Source: Torreya grandis (taxonomy: Eukaryota > Streptophyta > Pinopsida > Cupressales > Taxaceae). From it: a stretch of 64,000 bases of DNA. Shown here piece after piece: positions 12,094 to 22,880 of the stretch (within the stretch, counting starts at the first letter, position 1; the number at the start of each line of letters is the position of its first letter). Position numbers and translations under genes: made by a program. The notes beneath the pieces were generated by a model, which saw only the letters and a list, made by a program, of their open reading frames with translations, did not search any database and was not told the origin of the DNA. The stretch lies in contig JARHVA010000224.1 of the NCBI GenBank assembly GCA_037957365.1, positions 2,085,501-2,149,500 of the forward strand, given 5' to 3'.

Positions 12094-12570
12094 TTATGGA
12101 TCTTTGATGTAATCCTCTCTCAAAACTGGCCTCCTAGTAAAGTAGATTCCTTTTTGCTTAACCTTGTATGGTGGAAAAACCTTAGGTTTGAAAATTAATT
12201 CTTTGGGTATAAATTTATCTTGCTTAAGAGGATTCTCATATGGAATACTATAAAATATAATTTTATGATTGGAATAAAGGTATTTAACACACCCATCCAC
12301 TATATAAGGTATCACTAGAAGTTTATGTATCAAATTTCATGCCAATAACATATCAAAGACACCCATACAAGGTATAAGTGAAAAGGTAGTAACCACATGT
12401 GTGGGAACCACCTGTCAAGGTAAGCCAATCTCACCAAGAACCTATTTTGAGGTCCCATCAAACGGTCTAACTGATCCAGTAGAAGGGTGTAAATCATTAT
12501 GAGTATAACCCAAGTGCATAATTAATTTCATGGTGAATTTTTTTTGCTTGAACCATTATAAATCATGACA
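12094..12570 (-). pseudogene. Tat-like aspartic protease remnant of G1, broken
   Basis: The minus-strand translation shows a Tat/Athila-type retroviral protease that would cut the Gag-Pol precursor. Near 12,550 the active site is degraded to Y-N-G-S, where the related copy at 50.56 kb still has D-N-G-S. About 25 codons on come VRPFDGTSK, a stop, VLGEIGLP, a stop and QVVPTHVVTTFSLIP. Then comes a D-M-L-L-A, stop, N-L-I-H segment, which matches the usual LLGRPWIH position, and VIPYIVDGCVKYLYSNHK. The frame continues as an open stretch at 12,094-12,333. Loss of the catalytic aspartate plus several stops makes it inactive. No reverse transcriptase follows. Confidence 0.6.
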
Positions 12571-12687
12571 TTGCATAGAGCCTAGTAATCAAGTTATGCT
12601 CAAATGAATTGAAAATTAAGATTCGAGTCATAATCCCTAATCTCACTATCATCTAAACTAAGCTATCTAAACCATAGAAGGTTTATT

Positions 12688-13870
12688 TCACATATAGGTA
12701 CTAGTAATCCCATCTAGTGGGTGTTCATATTGTGATGTATTATGATGTGTGTTATATACCATTTGCATTTTTGCATACTTCTTAGAATTGTCTTGCAAAA
12801 TGTTATTAAATACTTGGTGGTCACTAGGTTGTGGACCCGATTCCTTTATAGGATCATCAAATATAATATTTTGGTCATCGATAAGGTCTTGTATCTTAAA
12901 CTTCAAGGTAAAATATATATTCATAGAATTCCATGGTCCTTGGTCACAATGATAATAATTAACATCATATACTTTGGGTATAGGTTGTCGCATATCAACC
13001 TCTATAGGATAAGTGAGAGATTTAAGTTGACACTCCACTAACTATGTGACTAATTAAGTTTCAGACTCAAGTAAGCATGAGAATTGTCTCCTTAGTGCAT
13101 TAGATTAAAAAATCTGATTAGTATACTATGAAGCTACATGAACCATGGTGGTTGTTTCCTTTTTAGGATAAGGAGGTTTTACCTTATAACTTGGTTTGAT
13201 TGTAAACTTTGTATTAGGTGTATATGTAGTTCAATGTTTAATACATAATTGACTTTGTTTAATGAGACAAGTTTCATTTCATGGTCCCAAACAACATGGC
13301 ACACATCATCAAAGGATCTAAACCATTTGAAAATGATGTAATCATGTAATGGAGTAAGCAAAATTTTTTTTAGGATGTCTTGAATTTCTTTATCTTCCAT
13401 AAGATTGGTCATTTTAGCTATCATTGTCTTATACCTCAAGACATATTCATTGATAGGTTCATTGGTTCCTTATTTGATTTTTTTTAATTTGGGCATGAAA
13501 AACCTTTTCCGTAATGCTTATAGAGAAGTTTGCCAAAAATTGATATGCAAGGGGTTTGAAGGAATTTATTAATTGAGCTGGTAAATCATATAACCACCTT
13601 AAATCATAGTTTTTGAGGCTCATTTTAAATATATTGGTCAAAAGTTTATCATCAAAGGCATAATCAAGGCATGCTACATAAAAGGACTAGAGATATTATT
13701 TAGGATCACCCTTACCATCATAAAATTTGAACTTATGTGCAACAAAACAAGTTGGAAAGGGGTGAAAATATATCTCTTGTCTAAGAGGATTATGCAACAC
13801 CTCTTGTGAATAAATAACATAAGGTTATTTCATAGAGTTTTATTCAATATTTATTACATCTTGATTCCTC
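12688..13870 (-). pseudogene. Tat-like Gag remnant of G1 (capsid and knuckle region), broken
   Basis: Read on the minus strand from 13,870 down, the capsid part includes a conserved block at 13,179-13,439 (MRYKTMIAKMTN, then HDYIIFKWFRSFDDVCHVVWDHE). It resembles the Gag of large Ty3/gypsy elements. It is followed at 12,688-13,038 by a knuckle-like stretch, NYYHCDQGPW, and KFKIQDLIDDQNIIFDDP. The last segment is typical of Tat-lineage Gag just before the protease. The same order and related sequence recur at 50.9-51.1 kb and 56.7-57.3 kb. Gag would assemble the particle; here it is split into short frames by stops and shifts. Lineage assignment is by motif pattern only. Confidence 0.55.
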
Positions 13871-14980
13871 ACTAAGAAAATTATTTGACTATTTATGGAT
13901 AATTATAGTGGACACATATGATACTAATTTTATTTCTGACTAAGCTTGAGATATATGCTATTATGGGATAGTAAAATATTGCTTAGATACATGATGGTAC
14001 ATGATTTCTTTATTTTGAGTTAGTTAATGTATGTGTTTACATTTCGAGCATATTAATATGTTGTTTTATGCTATATGTTTATCATGTGTTATGATATAAA
14101 TACTTGTGTGTTTTGAGGTGTATGTAGAATAAATCATTTCTCAAAGCATACCAGAGGGAAAGCATCATCAGAGAGGGTGATGTAGATGGAGATGTTGTAG
14201 GTCAATAGAGAGCTGGCTAAAATGCTGTACACATCATAGTAGTTAGCACATTGAATAAATGCATTAAAAATAGTTTGCTTATGGTGTGTTTATTACTTGC
14301 TTGGAGTGTTACTTTCTATGATTTTCTATATTAGGTAAATATCATAATGAATTCTTTTGCATGTTTGACACATTTTGTCATTAATGATGGTAGAAATATT
14401 TTTGGCAAAAGTAAATTTAAAATATAGATTATTTGTAATGCTAAAATTTCTATTTGAATTTGCTATAGTATATTTGAATGCTAATTTAATTTAATAAAAT
14501 TATGGAATTTTAGCATTCAATATTAAAAAATAAAAATTTAATTAAAAAGAAGAAAAAACCAAAAAAGGTCAATAAAAAACTAAAAAATGATTAAAATTTA
14601 GAAAATCTAAAAAGGAGTTAAATATATTAAAAAGGGCAAAAAAATATATATATAAATCAAGGGAGAGATGCACCTATTTCACATAGGAAAAGTTTGAAGA
14701 AGGGAATCTCATGTATTTTTGGAGGAGAAGGACTGAAAGGGAAGCAAAAGGGGCACAATATAGGAAGGAAAGGTGCAGAGAAGCAATAATAAATTAACCA
14801 AATAGGTGTTGTATTTTAAATTAATATTTAATTCTTAGCCTATATGATGAAAATTTGGTGAAATATTTGTGTGTAGAGTGTTTACCTATTTTTTTTAGTA
14901 CATTTAAGCCATGAACTATATATGTATTTTTCCTGTGGTGTGCAAAAACCTACAGTATGCAAAATATATAATAATATATA
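13871..14980. other. Noncoding stretch left of the Tork-like insertion
   Basis: This is A+T-rich sequence with long A runs (14,520-14,660). The related Gag copy at 57 kb runs through without this segment, so 13.87-14.98 kb and 20.57-22.1 kb may be the two halves of an older insertion into G1 that later received the Tork-like element. I could not fix its ends. A weak similarity exists between 14,095-14,150 and 21,190-21,260 (TATAAAT and AATCATTTC blocks). Confidence 0.35.
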
Positions 14981-14985
14981 TAAAT
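14981..14985. other. Left target-site duplication TAAAT of the Tork-like element
   Basis: TAAAT immediately precedes the 5' LTR and is repeated exactly at 20,564-20,568 after the 3' LTR. Confidence 0.9.
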
Positions 14986-15052
14986 TGTTGAGTTGTGGAG
15001 CTAAAAGCTTCACCAAATGAGCAAGTGAAAAAGTTACAAGAGTCACACAGTC

Positions 15053-15150
15053 ACCAACGATGGTCAGGAATGGACCAAAGGCTGTCAACATCATCATGTA
15101 TCGACCAACATCAATCACAGGTAGACAGGCAGGGACCGGCGTCGGTCACA
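15053..15150 (+). promoter_or_regulatory. ACGTC-palindrome repeats in the 5' LTR U3
   Basis: Degenerate copies of ACCGACGTCGGTCA occur here, for example ACCGGCGTCGGTCAC near 15,135 and ACCAACATCAATCAC near 15,104. The equivalent block in the 3' LTR is 19,945-20,042. ACGT cores are known bZIP binding sites in plants, and repeated U3 boxes drive stress-induced transcription of Tnt1 and Tto1. A regulatory role here is inference. The same repeat appears in the coding region at 17,977-18,101. Confidence 0.5.
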
Positions 15151-15313
15151 TGTGCGTCCAGAATCTATTTTCGTGGACAGAACAAAATGTTTGCATGATA
15201 GGATTAAGTGTTAGTCTTAAGTCTGCATCTCTATCTTTAGTAGGACTATTTTGAGCCCTTAATTAGGAGGTGCATCTAATGGTTGTGAATGCATTGCTCA
15301 TGATCCCTAATCT

Positions 15314-15320
15314 TATATAA
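15314..15320 (+). promoter_or_regulatory. TATA box candidate, 5' LTR
   Basis: TATATAA lies mid-LTR and is preserved in the 3' LTR at 20,207-20,213, in a region where the two LTRs are nearly identical. Confidence 0.55.
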
Positions 15321-15660
15321 TAGGGATAGATCTTCATAGCTTATGGTAGAACAGTACAAGGAATTGTAATAGTATTGAACATACATGTATATGTGTATCA
15401 ATCTAAGTGTTGGAGTTGATTGTAATTGAGAGAGAGAACTCTTGAGGGAAAGAGATCTGTACATCTGAGAGAGGTGTGGAAGAAAAGAGGTTTCTTCAAT
15501 TGTATTCCTTCTGGAAGAGTTTAATACAAGTTTTCAGGGCAATTTCTTATATCTCTTATTATTTGTTATTTTCTTATTCTAGTTACTTATCATTCTGGTT
15601 TAATTCCATGTTTAGTTGCTTTCACGTAGTAATCAACTTTGTTGGTTGATCCCCAACAAG

Positions 15661-15674
15661 TGGTATCAGAGCTC
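15661..15674 (+). other. Primer-binding site (initiator Met tRNA) of the Tork-like element
   Basis: TGGTATCAGAGCTC begins two bases after the 5' LTR end. TGGTATCAGAGC is the standard copia primer site complementary to the 3' end of plant initiator methionine tRNA. The gag start lies about 100 bp on. Confidence 0.92.
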
Positions 15675-15761
15675 AGGTTGACTAACAGGTGTTTCAGATC
15701 TGGTTAGTGTTTATTGATTACATGTTACTCACAGGGGTTTCTGTTTGAGTGGGAGAAAGCA

Positions 15762-16560
15762 ATGGCAAAAGAAAGTAAATTGAGAATGGAGAATTTTAAT
15801 GGCAAAAATTACCAATTATGGAGAATGCAAATAGAAGATTATTTGTATCAGAAAGATCTATACTTACCTTTAGGTGGGGTTGCAAAGAAGCCCACAGACA
15901 TGGAAGATGAAGAATGGGAAGTTCTTGATAGAAAGGCTCTTGGATCTATAAGATTGAGTCTAGCATCTACTGTTATATCTAATTTATCATAGGCAAAGTC
16001 AACGGTAGAGTTAATAACTACTTTAGAAAATTTATATGAAAAACCCTCAGCTTCAAATAAGGTACATCTTATGAAGCAGTTATTTAATTTGCAAATGCAA
16101 GAAGGTGGATCTGTATCTAATCATCTAAATGATTTCCATGGAATTGTAAATCAATTAAATTTAGTCAAAATAGTGTTTGATAATGAAATTAAAGCTCTAT
16201 TAATCTTATGCTCTTTACCTGAAAGTTGACATAGCTTGGTAATGGCAGTTAGTAATACTGCATCTGCTTCAAATATTTTAAAAGTAGATGATGTTGTTAG
16301 TGTAATCTTGAATGAAAAAATTCGCAAGAAAAGCACAAAGGAAACATCAAGGAATGCTTTAAGTTTTGAGAGTAGGGGAAGGAAAAAAGAGAAGGGCAAG
16401 CATAGGAGATCAAGGTCTAAGTCAAAGATGAGAGGTAGATCTAAATCCAAAAATGGCAGGAGGATAGCCTGCTAGAATTGTGGAAAGATAGGGCATATAA
16501 GCAAAGATTGCTGGTCAAAACCTAAAGAGGACAATCAGCATGAAGGTAAATAAAAAGCAA
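15762..16560 (+). pseudogene. Tork-like Gag, broken by nonsense codons
   Basis: The chosen start is the ATG at 15,762 (MAKESKLRMENFNGKNYQLW); an upstream in-frame ATG at 15,714 lies in the leader and lacks Gag similarity. The N-terminal FNGKNYQLWRMQIEDYL block and the LMKQLFNLQMQEG segment are the copia Gag capsid core. They are followed by a basic Arg/Lys/Ser-rich stretch (16,370-16,465). The zinc knuckle at 16,470-16,514 reads C-stop-N-C-G-K-I-G-H-I-S-K-D-C, so the CX2CX4HX4C pattern survives around a TAG. Other stops lie at 15,990 (TAG), 16,227 (TGA) and 16,551 (TAA). The frame is otherwise uninterrupted. Gag would coat element RNA in cytoplasmic particles. Confidence 0.9.
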
Positions 16561-17894
16561 AAGCTACAAGTATAGTTGCACAAGATGCTCTTATATTCTC
16601 TTTGCATAATAATATAGAATCTTGGGTTTTAGATTTTGGTGCCTCTTTTCATGCTACCCCAAATAGAGAATAGTTTAGTGACTATGTCCATGGAGATTTT
16701 GGAATAGTTTATTTAAGGGATGATGAGCCTTGTAAAATTGTTGGCAAAGAAAAAGTGCAACTGAAAATGTAAAATGGCAACACATGGGTGTTGAGAGATG
16801 TCATGCATGTTCCCAGCCTGAAGAGGAATCTAATTTTTATAGGAAAGTTATGGGATGAGGGTTGTACAGTAACTCTCACAGCTGAATCTTGGAAGGTTAC
16901 CAAGGGTGCACTTGTATTGGCCAGATATAAGAGAGCATGTACTCTCTATTTATGTAATTATATTATTGATAATTCTCCTTCTGTATTATCTACTTTAGAT
17001 GTGGATGCAAAGTTGTGGCACCAGAGGCTTGGCCACATGAGTGAGAAGGGAATGTCTATTCTTAAGTCAAAAGGTAAGCTTTTAGATTTGAAAAGCATAG
17101 ATCTATATTTTTGTGAGCACTGTATTTTTGAAAAATAGAAGAGAGTAAATTTTCTCAAGACTGGGTCAACAAAGAAGAAGCATACGTTGGAGCTTGTTCA
17201 CACAGATGTGTGGGGACTAGCTTAGGTTGCTTCTATTGGAGGATCACAGTACTATGTTTCTTTCATAGATGATGCTACAAGAAAGGTATGGGTCTATTGT
17301 ATAAAGAAGAAATCTGATGTTTTTGACACTTTTAAGATTTGGAAAGCTATGGTTGAGAATGAAACAGGTAGGAGATTGAAGTGCCTTAGATATGACAATG
17401 GTGGTGAGTTCTGTAGCTACAAGTTCAACTAGTATTGTCATATGCATGGAATACGCAGGCAAAGGACAGTTCCAAGGACACCTTAGCAAAATGGGGTTGT
17501 TGAAAGGATGAACAAAACAATAATGGAGTGTGCATGGTGTATGAGATTGCATGCTGGTTTGCCCTTAGAGTTTTGGGCAGAAGTTGTGGATACTATAATT
17601 TACCTGATTAACAGAGGACCCTCTATAGTTCTGGATGGTGGAATTCCAGAAGAGGCATGGATAGATAAAAATGTAGATCTCTCATTTCTCAAAGTTTTTG
17701 GTTGTGAAGCTTTTATGTATGTTGATAAGGAAAATAGAAAGAAGCTGGATGTTAAGTCTATGAGGTGCACATTTATTGGTTATGGCTCTGATGATTTTAG
17801 ATTTTGGTTTTGGAATCTAAGAACTAACAAAATAATTAGGAGCCTTGATGTTGTTTTCAATGAAAAATTGATGTATAAAGATGAAGAATTTTGA
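16561..17894 (+). pseudogene. Tork-like protease and integrase, broken by nonsense codons
   Basis: It continues in the same frame as Gag. The protease motif at about 16,627-16,650 reads WVLDFGASFHAT; the second active-site residue is F where copia proteases have S or T, one C-to-T change. The pre-integrase block LWHQRLGHMSEKG is near 17,012. The integrase core has its first Asp in HTDVWG (about 17,200), the second in YDNGGEF (about 17,392) and the Glu in NGVVERMNK (about 17,500), so the DDE triad is intact. The C-terminal part includes FLKVFGCEAFMYV and FIGYGSDDFRFW. In-frame stops are at 16,671, 16,770, 17,136, 17,223, 17,430 and 17,484; five are TAG. An apparent +1 shift at about 17,890 ends the frame at 17,894. 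Confidence 0.9.
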
Positions 17895-19804
17895 GCAGGG
17901 CCATGAAGAATTAGACGAGGTGACGGTCCAAAATGAGCTCACAGGAAAGAATAATCACAGACAAGAAAACACAGAGACCGACGTCAGTCAGGGAGGAACC
18001 AATGTCGGCAATACAGGAACTGATGTCGGTCATATAGTGATCGACATCAGCTAGGAAGGAACCAACGTCAGTCATGTGGAACCGACATCGGCCAGTAACA
18101 GGCCTAGAGGTGATTGAGGTTGGTCACTATCAGAGAATTTGGGTAGACAGCGTGTTGTGAATGAGTCTCAGACGCCCATCAAGAGGTCAAAAAGGGTAAG
18201 TAAACCTCCAATTTGATATTCCCCTTCATTATTCTATTTATTGCTCACTGATGATAGAGAACCAGAGAGTTTTGATGAAGCAATATAGGTGGTATCCAAA
18301 AATTAGTGGGAGCTAGGCATGAATAAGGAAATTGATTCCTTGAAAGAGAACCAAACATGGGATTTGGTTGAGTTGCCAGTGGGAAAGAAGACACTAAAGA
18401 ACAGATGGATCTACAGATTGAAGGAAGGTGAGAATGGATAGATGAGATATAAGGCCAGGTTGGTAATGAAAGGATTTGCACAAAAACCAGGTATTGATTT
18501 TGGTGAGATTTTTCCTCTTGTAGTTAAAATGACTTCTATACAGACTGTATTGTCTTTAGTTGCTATTGAGGATTTGCATCTTGAGTAGCTTGATGTTAAG
18601 ACAACATTTCTTCATGGAGATTTGGATGAAGAAATATATACAGATCAGCCAGAAGGATTTGAGGTCAAAGGTAAGGAGAAGCTTGTGTGCAGATTGAAGA
18701 AAAGCTTGTATGGTCTCAAGCAAGCTCCTAGACAATGGTATTTGAGATTTGACAGGTTTATGACTGAGCATGGCTTCAGTAGATGTCAATCTGACCATTG
18801 TGTTTATTTTAAGAGATTGGATAATGGTAGATATATTATTCTGTTGTTGTATGTAGATGATATGCTGGTTGCAAGATCACACATGCAGGATATCTCTGAG
18901 CTTAAGGTGAAACTAGCTCACACATTTGCCATGAAGGATTTGGGAGTAGATCCTTGGCATGAGTATTAAGAGAGACAGGAAAAATCACAGGTTAATTTTG
19001 TCTCAAGAGGATTATGTGATCAAGGTGTTGAAATGATTTAATATGCAAGATGTAAAACTAGTAAGCACACATATGGCTAGACACTTCAAGTTGAGTAAAG
19101 AATAGTGTCATAATTCACATGATGAGGTAGAGTACATGAGTAGAGTTCCATATGCTTCCACATTTGGGAGCTTAATGTATGCAATGGTATGTACTAGACC
19201 AGATATTGCCCATGTAGTGGGAGTTGTGAGTAAGTATATGGCCAATCCAGGGAAGGAGCACTGGAAATCAGTTTAGTGGATCCTTAGATATCTGAGAGGG
19301 ATCAGCAGTAGGCATTTGTGCTATGGGGGGTCAAACACTTCTCTACATGGATATGTAGATTCAAATATGGCAGGTGATTTGGATGGCAGAAGAAGCACCA
19401 CAGGATATGTTTTCATTGTTGGTGGAACGACGATTAGCTAGATTTCAAAGTTACAAAAGGTTGTTGCCTTGTCTACTACAGAGGCAGAATATATTGCAGT
19501 CACAGAGGCTATCAAAGAGATGATATGGATGACATGGTTCATGGAAGAGCTAGGAAAGGAGTAAGAGAGTTGTAGATTATATAGTGATAGTCAGAGTGCA
19601 ATTCATTTGGCTAAGAACTCAGCCTTTCATTCAATAACTAAGCATATACAGCTTAGGTACCACTTCATTAGATAGGTATTGGAGGATGGTGAGTTGAAGC
19701 TGGAGAAGATCCATATAGATAAGAACCCTATTGATATGTTAACCAAGCCAGTAATAAAGGAGAAGTTAAATCTTCATTCAACTTTTGTTGGTCTTCATGA
19801 TTGA
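17890..19804 (+). pseudogene. Tork-like reverse transcriptase and RNase H, broken
   Basis: After the hinge repeat, the frame (phase of 18,622) carries NRWIYRLKEG, RYKARLVMKGF, LDVKTTFLHGDLDEEIY, LKKSLYGLKQAPRQW and the catalytic LLLYVDDMLVA near 18,850. A small deletion at about 18,945 shifts the frame. From 18,950 it continues through ILSQEDYVIKVLK, YASTFGSLMYAM, TRPDIAHVVG, the RNase H blocks GYVDSNMAGDLDGRRSTTGY, ALSTTEAEYIA and LYSDSQSAIHLAKN, and the C-terminal IDMLTKP, ending at TGA 19,802-19,804. Stops in the first frame are at 18,052, 18,115, 18,214, 18,286, 18,304, 18,439 and 18,586. In the second frame they are at 19,034, 19,103, 19,274, 19,439, 19,562 and 19,673. The YVDD motif itself is intact. 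Confidence 0.92.
17977..18101 (+). repeat. 21-bp tandem repeat in the pol hinge, encoding heptads
   Basis: Six units start at 17,977, 17,998, 18,019, 18,040, 18,061 and 18,081 (the fifth is 20 bp). The core is AC(C/T)(G/A)A(C/T)GTC(G/A)G(T/C), close to the palindrome ACCGACGTCGGT. In the shifted pol frame the units read TDVSQGG, TNVGNTG, TDVGHIV, then IDIS-stop-EG. The repeat lies in the linker between integrase and reverse transcriptase, a variable region in copia polyproteins. The core also occurs in the U3 of both LTRs. Confidence 0.85.
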
Positions 19805-19864
19805 GTTTGAAGATGGAGAAGCTAGAAGATGTTGTTGTACAGGTACTGGTGTAGCTGTTTATCT

Positions 19865-19877
19865 CCAAGTGGGAGAT
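19865..19877 (+). other. Polypurine tract of the Tork-like element
   Basis: CAAGTGGGAGAT immediately precedes the 3' LTR start at 19,878. The purine run GTGGGAGA is the usual copia plus-strand primer. Confidence 0.8.
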
Positions 19878-20563
19878 TGTTGAGTTGTGGAGCTAAAAGT
19901 TTCACCAAATGAGTGAGTGCAAAAGTTGCAGGAGTCACATAGTCACCGATGACGGTTAGGAATGGACCAGAGGCTGTCAACGTTGGTCATCTATCGGCCA
20001 ACGTCAGTCACAGGCAGACAGGCAGGGACTGACGTTAGTCACCTGTGCATCCAGAATCTATTTTCATGGACAGAATAGAATGTTTGCATGATAGGATTAA
20101 GTGTTAGTCTTAAGTCTACATCTCTATCTTTAGTAGGACTGTTTTGAGCCCTTAATTAGGAGGTGCATCTAATGGTTGTGAATGCATTGCTCATGATCCC
20201 TAATCTTATATAATAGGGATAGATCTTCATAGCTTATGGTAGAACAGTATAAGTAATTGTAATAGTATTGAACATACATGTACATGTGTATCAATCCAAG
20301 TGTTGGAGTTGATTGTAATTGAGAGAGAGAACTCTTGAGGGAAAGAGATCTGGAAACAGATCTGTACATCTGAGAGAGGTGTGTAAGAAAAGAGGTTTCT
20401 TCAATTATACTCCTTCTGGAAGAGTTTAATACAAGTTTTCAGGGTGGTTTCTTGTATCTCTTATTCTTTGTTGTTTTCTGATTCTAGTTACTTATCATTC
20501 TGGTTTAATTCCATCTTTAGTTGCTTTCACATAGTAATCAACTTTGTTGGTTGATCCCCAACA
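19878..20563 (+). repeat. 3' LTR of the Tork-like element
   Basis: The LTR is 686 bp and aligns end to end with 14,986-15,658. It has an extra 12 bp around 20,350 that makes a short local duplication of CAGATCTG. The U3 repeat block is 19,945-20,042 and TATATAA lies at 20,207-20,213. It is followed by TAAAT. Confidence 0.93.
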
Positions 20564-20568
20564 TAAAT
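20564..20568. other. Right target-site duplication TAAAT
   Basis: It is identical to 14,981-14,985. Confidence 0.9.
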
Positions 20569-22115
20569 TATGGATATGTTGAGCCATACATCTATATGTA
20601 GGGTTCACTATAATAAGCATAGCCATCGATTTAATTAGGAAAGCAATGTACAGTCTTAAAACTAAGAACTAGGAGGTGTAGATAATTGTTTTAATAGTAA
20701 ATTCCAGCCATATGGAAAGTTGAAACAACAACATATATGAATTATAAAAATACCTAGTATAAAAGTTGACAGCATATATGAGTCTTCATCATCACAATAT
20801 AAAAACATCTAGTATTCTTTATGCAACTTCACAATACATATATTCTTCCTAGTATCCTAAATCACCCAATATTCTAAATCACCTACTATAAAAGTGCCTA
20901 GTATTCTAAATTATTGCCTCTATGGATAATTGAACATAGTTTACTTATATTCTTTTATGGCATAAATTAAGTGCATTAATTTACCTTAGAAGCAATGACT
21001 TATCATTTAATTATGGAGAATTAGAGACCATGTGTAGCAAAATTGCATTTCAATGCAACAATTATGTGTATAAAAAAATGTAGAGACCTATTATGGAAGG
21101 GAAGTGACCCACATTTGTAGTGACTCTCATTTGGCATATACAGTGAGTTGGTATGCAATTGCAACAAATAGTAGATTGTATCTCATTACATATAAATAAT
21201 TATTTTGGTGTTTTGAAGGGCATCATACATATAAGAGTGAATCATTTCATGTAGGCATGTAGTGACTTAGTGAAAACAACACCCTAATTTGTAACCAAAT
21301 AGCTATATTAATAAATATTATCTGGCCATAACTTGTTGGAAAACTCTTATGATGAAACATATTGTATAGTGTGTTTGTGATAGTTGAATATACTTTATTC
21401 ATAAAGGCATCACTATTTTAATATAGTTTAATTAAAGACTTAAGTTAAACTATGATTTTATAATGATTAAACCATTGTTCAAACTTCTTATAACCATTTA
21501 ACTATATACACCATATTTTGTATATTGGTAAGTACCTTTATAGGGAGCATAGTACAAATATAGTTAATATGTACAAGGTTGTATGTATAGAAAATATATC
21601 TCTACATGGACTTAGGTGTTCATATATAATATTACATATATAGGTGTATAGGGTCATATGCCTAAACTTTTAGCTAATGGATGGTTAAAATGAATCTTAA
21701 AATGTTCAAGGGACTAAAACTATAACCATGTTAAAATAGTCTTTTAGAAAATATAATGAGATGTTTAAATGAATGTTATAAAAGTTTTATGAGTTCTCTA
21801 TTTCTATGCAAATGATTGATTGGTTTTTAGTTATATAAAATTAATTTTGAATACTTTTGAGCGATACATATTATAGGAGAGTTAATATGTATAAATTATT
21901 AGTTGTAGACTTGTACCAATTGTAGTCGAGTTAATATAATTACATTTTGAATTTAAATTTTGATGTGCTCCCATTATATTATAGATCATAATATGTGATG
22001 TCATATGCTTATTTGATTTTATCATGCATTGAGTATTTCATATGATCTCTATAGATTCTCATGGTTTAATCTATATTTGGTATATGTGTTTAATTAAAAT
22101 AAAAATTCAGATATT
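20569..22115. other. Noncoding stretch right of the Tork-like insertion
   Basis: This is A+T-rich sequence with no recognised gene. It is possibly the second half of an older insertion into G1 (see 13,871-14,980). Several AGTATTCTAAAT-like phrases cluster at 20,820-20,920. Confidence 0.35.
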
Positions 22116-22715
22116 TCTTTGTCTAACCTAGTGGGGTTGTTACAATATTTGTAACCTTAGTTTTTAAAAGTATTATAGTTTGGAAAATAGATTTTGCCTC
22201 TTGGTATTTTATTTTAGACACTTGATAAGTCACCAAAGAAGGTGTACCCATAGGTTGTGTAGATATAGACATTGAAACCAACAATTGAGTTGAAATACTT
22301 TGTTTTCCCATGTAAGATGTTGCAATAGTATTTTTAGGGAACAAATGTTGAAATACATATCTTGTTCCCCCATAATAAATATGAAGCATTAATGTGTGCA
22401 AGGGGAGGGTTGTTGACCTATGGGGATGACCCATAGCTCAAATACCATGATTTTTTGCTTTTTTAGTTTCTAATATGGATTTTAGGATTTCATCAAAATA
22501 TTTAGGGTCTTGATGAATGCATTCATGAAATAATGTAATAGCCTACACTTGTTCATGATCTATTTTTTAATGTTTTTTAGTTTCATTGGATTCATGGTTT
22601 TCATTTTTAGAATCTTCCTCTATGGTATCTTCATCAACATGTTATTCATTCTCAACATGGTTATCATCATGTACCATGAGATTAGGTTCCTCATTGGTTT
22701 GATACATCTTTGGTG
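22116..22715 (-). pseudogene. N-terminal Gag region of G1, broken
   Basis: On the minus strand, below the primer site, an acidic segment (MVHDDNHVENE, then EEDSKNENHESNETKKH) is followed by DPKYFDEILKSILETKKAKN. After one more stop comes an open stretch (22,123-22,434) rich in Ser, Thr, Pro and Gln. A similar Thr/Pro-rich segment lies in the same relative place in the related copy at 57,458-57,712. Position and composition suggest the variable N-terminal part of Tat-like Gag, but I recognise no domain. Confidence 0.45.
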
Positions 22716-22862
22716 GTAGGAGAGGAAGCTCAATGTGTTCAATAGGCACACATCAAATTTAGGGATATTCCTAGGTTACAAGTAAAATAATATGAAAAAA
22801 AACAATAATTTAAAACCCTAACTAACTAAAAACCCTAAGAATTATAAAAAAATACATTTATA
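22716..22862. other. G1 5' leader
   Basis: This is A+T-rich sequence between the Gag remnant and the primer site. It includes repeated AACCCTAA phrases near 22,810-22,840, too few to be telomeric. Confidence 0.35.
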
Positions 22863-22880
22863 CAAATCAGGTTCACCAAA
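22863..22880 (-). other. Primer-binding-site candidate of G1
   Basis: On the minus strand the LTR end GGGTCAAACA is followed directly by TTTGGTGAACCTGATTT. The position is right for a primer site, and TGGTG starts as tRNA-complementary sites do (the CCA end). I cannot name the tRNA. Confidence 0.4.

Larger units (their letters stand above)
14986..15658 (+). repeat. 5' LTR of the Tork-like element
   Basis: The LTR runs from TGTTGAGTTGTGGAGC to GATCCCCAACA. The upstream part (15,053-15,150) contains degenerate ACC(G/A)ACGTC(G/A)GTCA repeats. TATATAA at 15,314-15,320 is a likely promoter. It lacks a 12-bp stretch present in the 3' LTR near 20,350. Short open frames on either strand inside it are chance frames. 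Confidence 0.93.
14986..20563 (+). mobile_element. Full-length Tork-like (Ty1/copia) retrotransposon, decayed by point mutation
   Basis: The element is 5,578 bp. It has LTRs of 673 and 686 bp, TG...CA ends, a perfect 5-bp target duplication, an initiator-Met tRNA primer site, and a polypurine tract directly before the 3' LTR. The coding order Gag, protease, integrase, reverse transcriptase, RNase H defines Ty1/copia. The knuckle, the LWHQRLGHMSEKG pre-integrase block and the reverse-transcriptase wording fit the Tork/Tnt1 lineage. By hand count the coding region carries 23 in-frame stops but only two frame changes. The LTRs differ at about 48 of 670 positions (about 7%), mostly transitions. 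It is inserted in G1, in the opposite orientation. Confidence 0.93.

Noticed and set aside
15661..15674. tRNA gene
   Set aside because: Only the 3' complement of initiator Met tRNA is present, in the position of a primer site.
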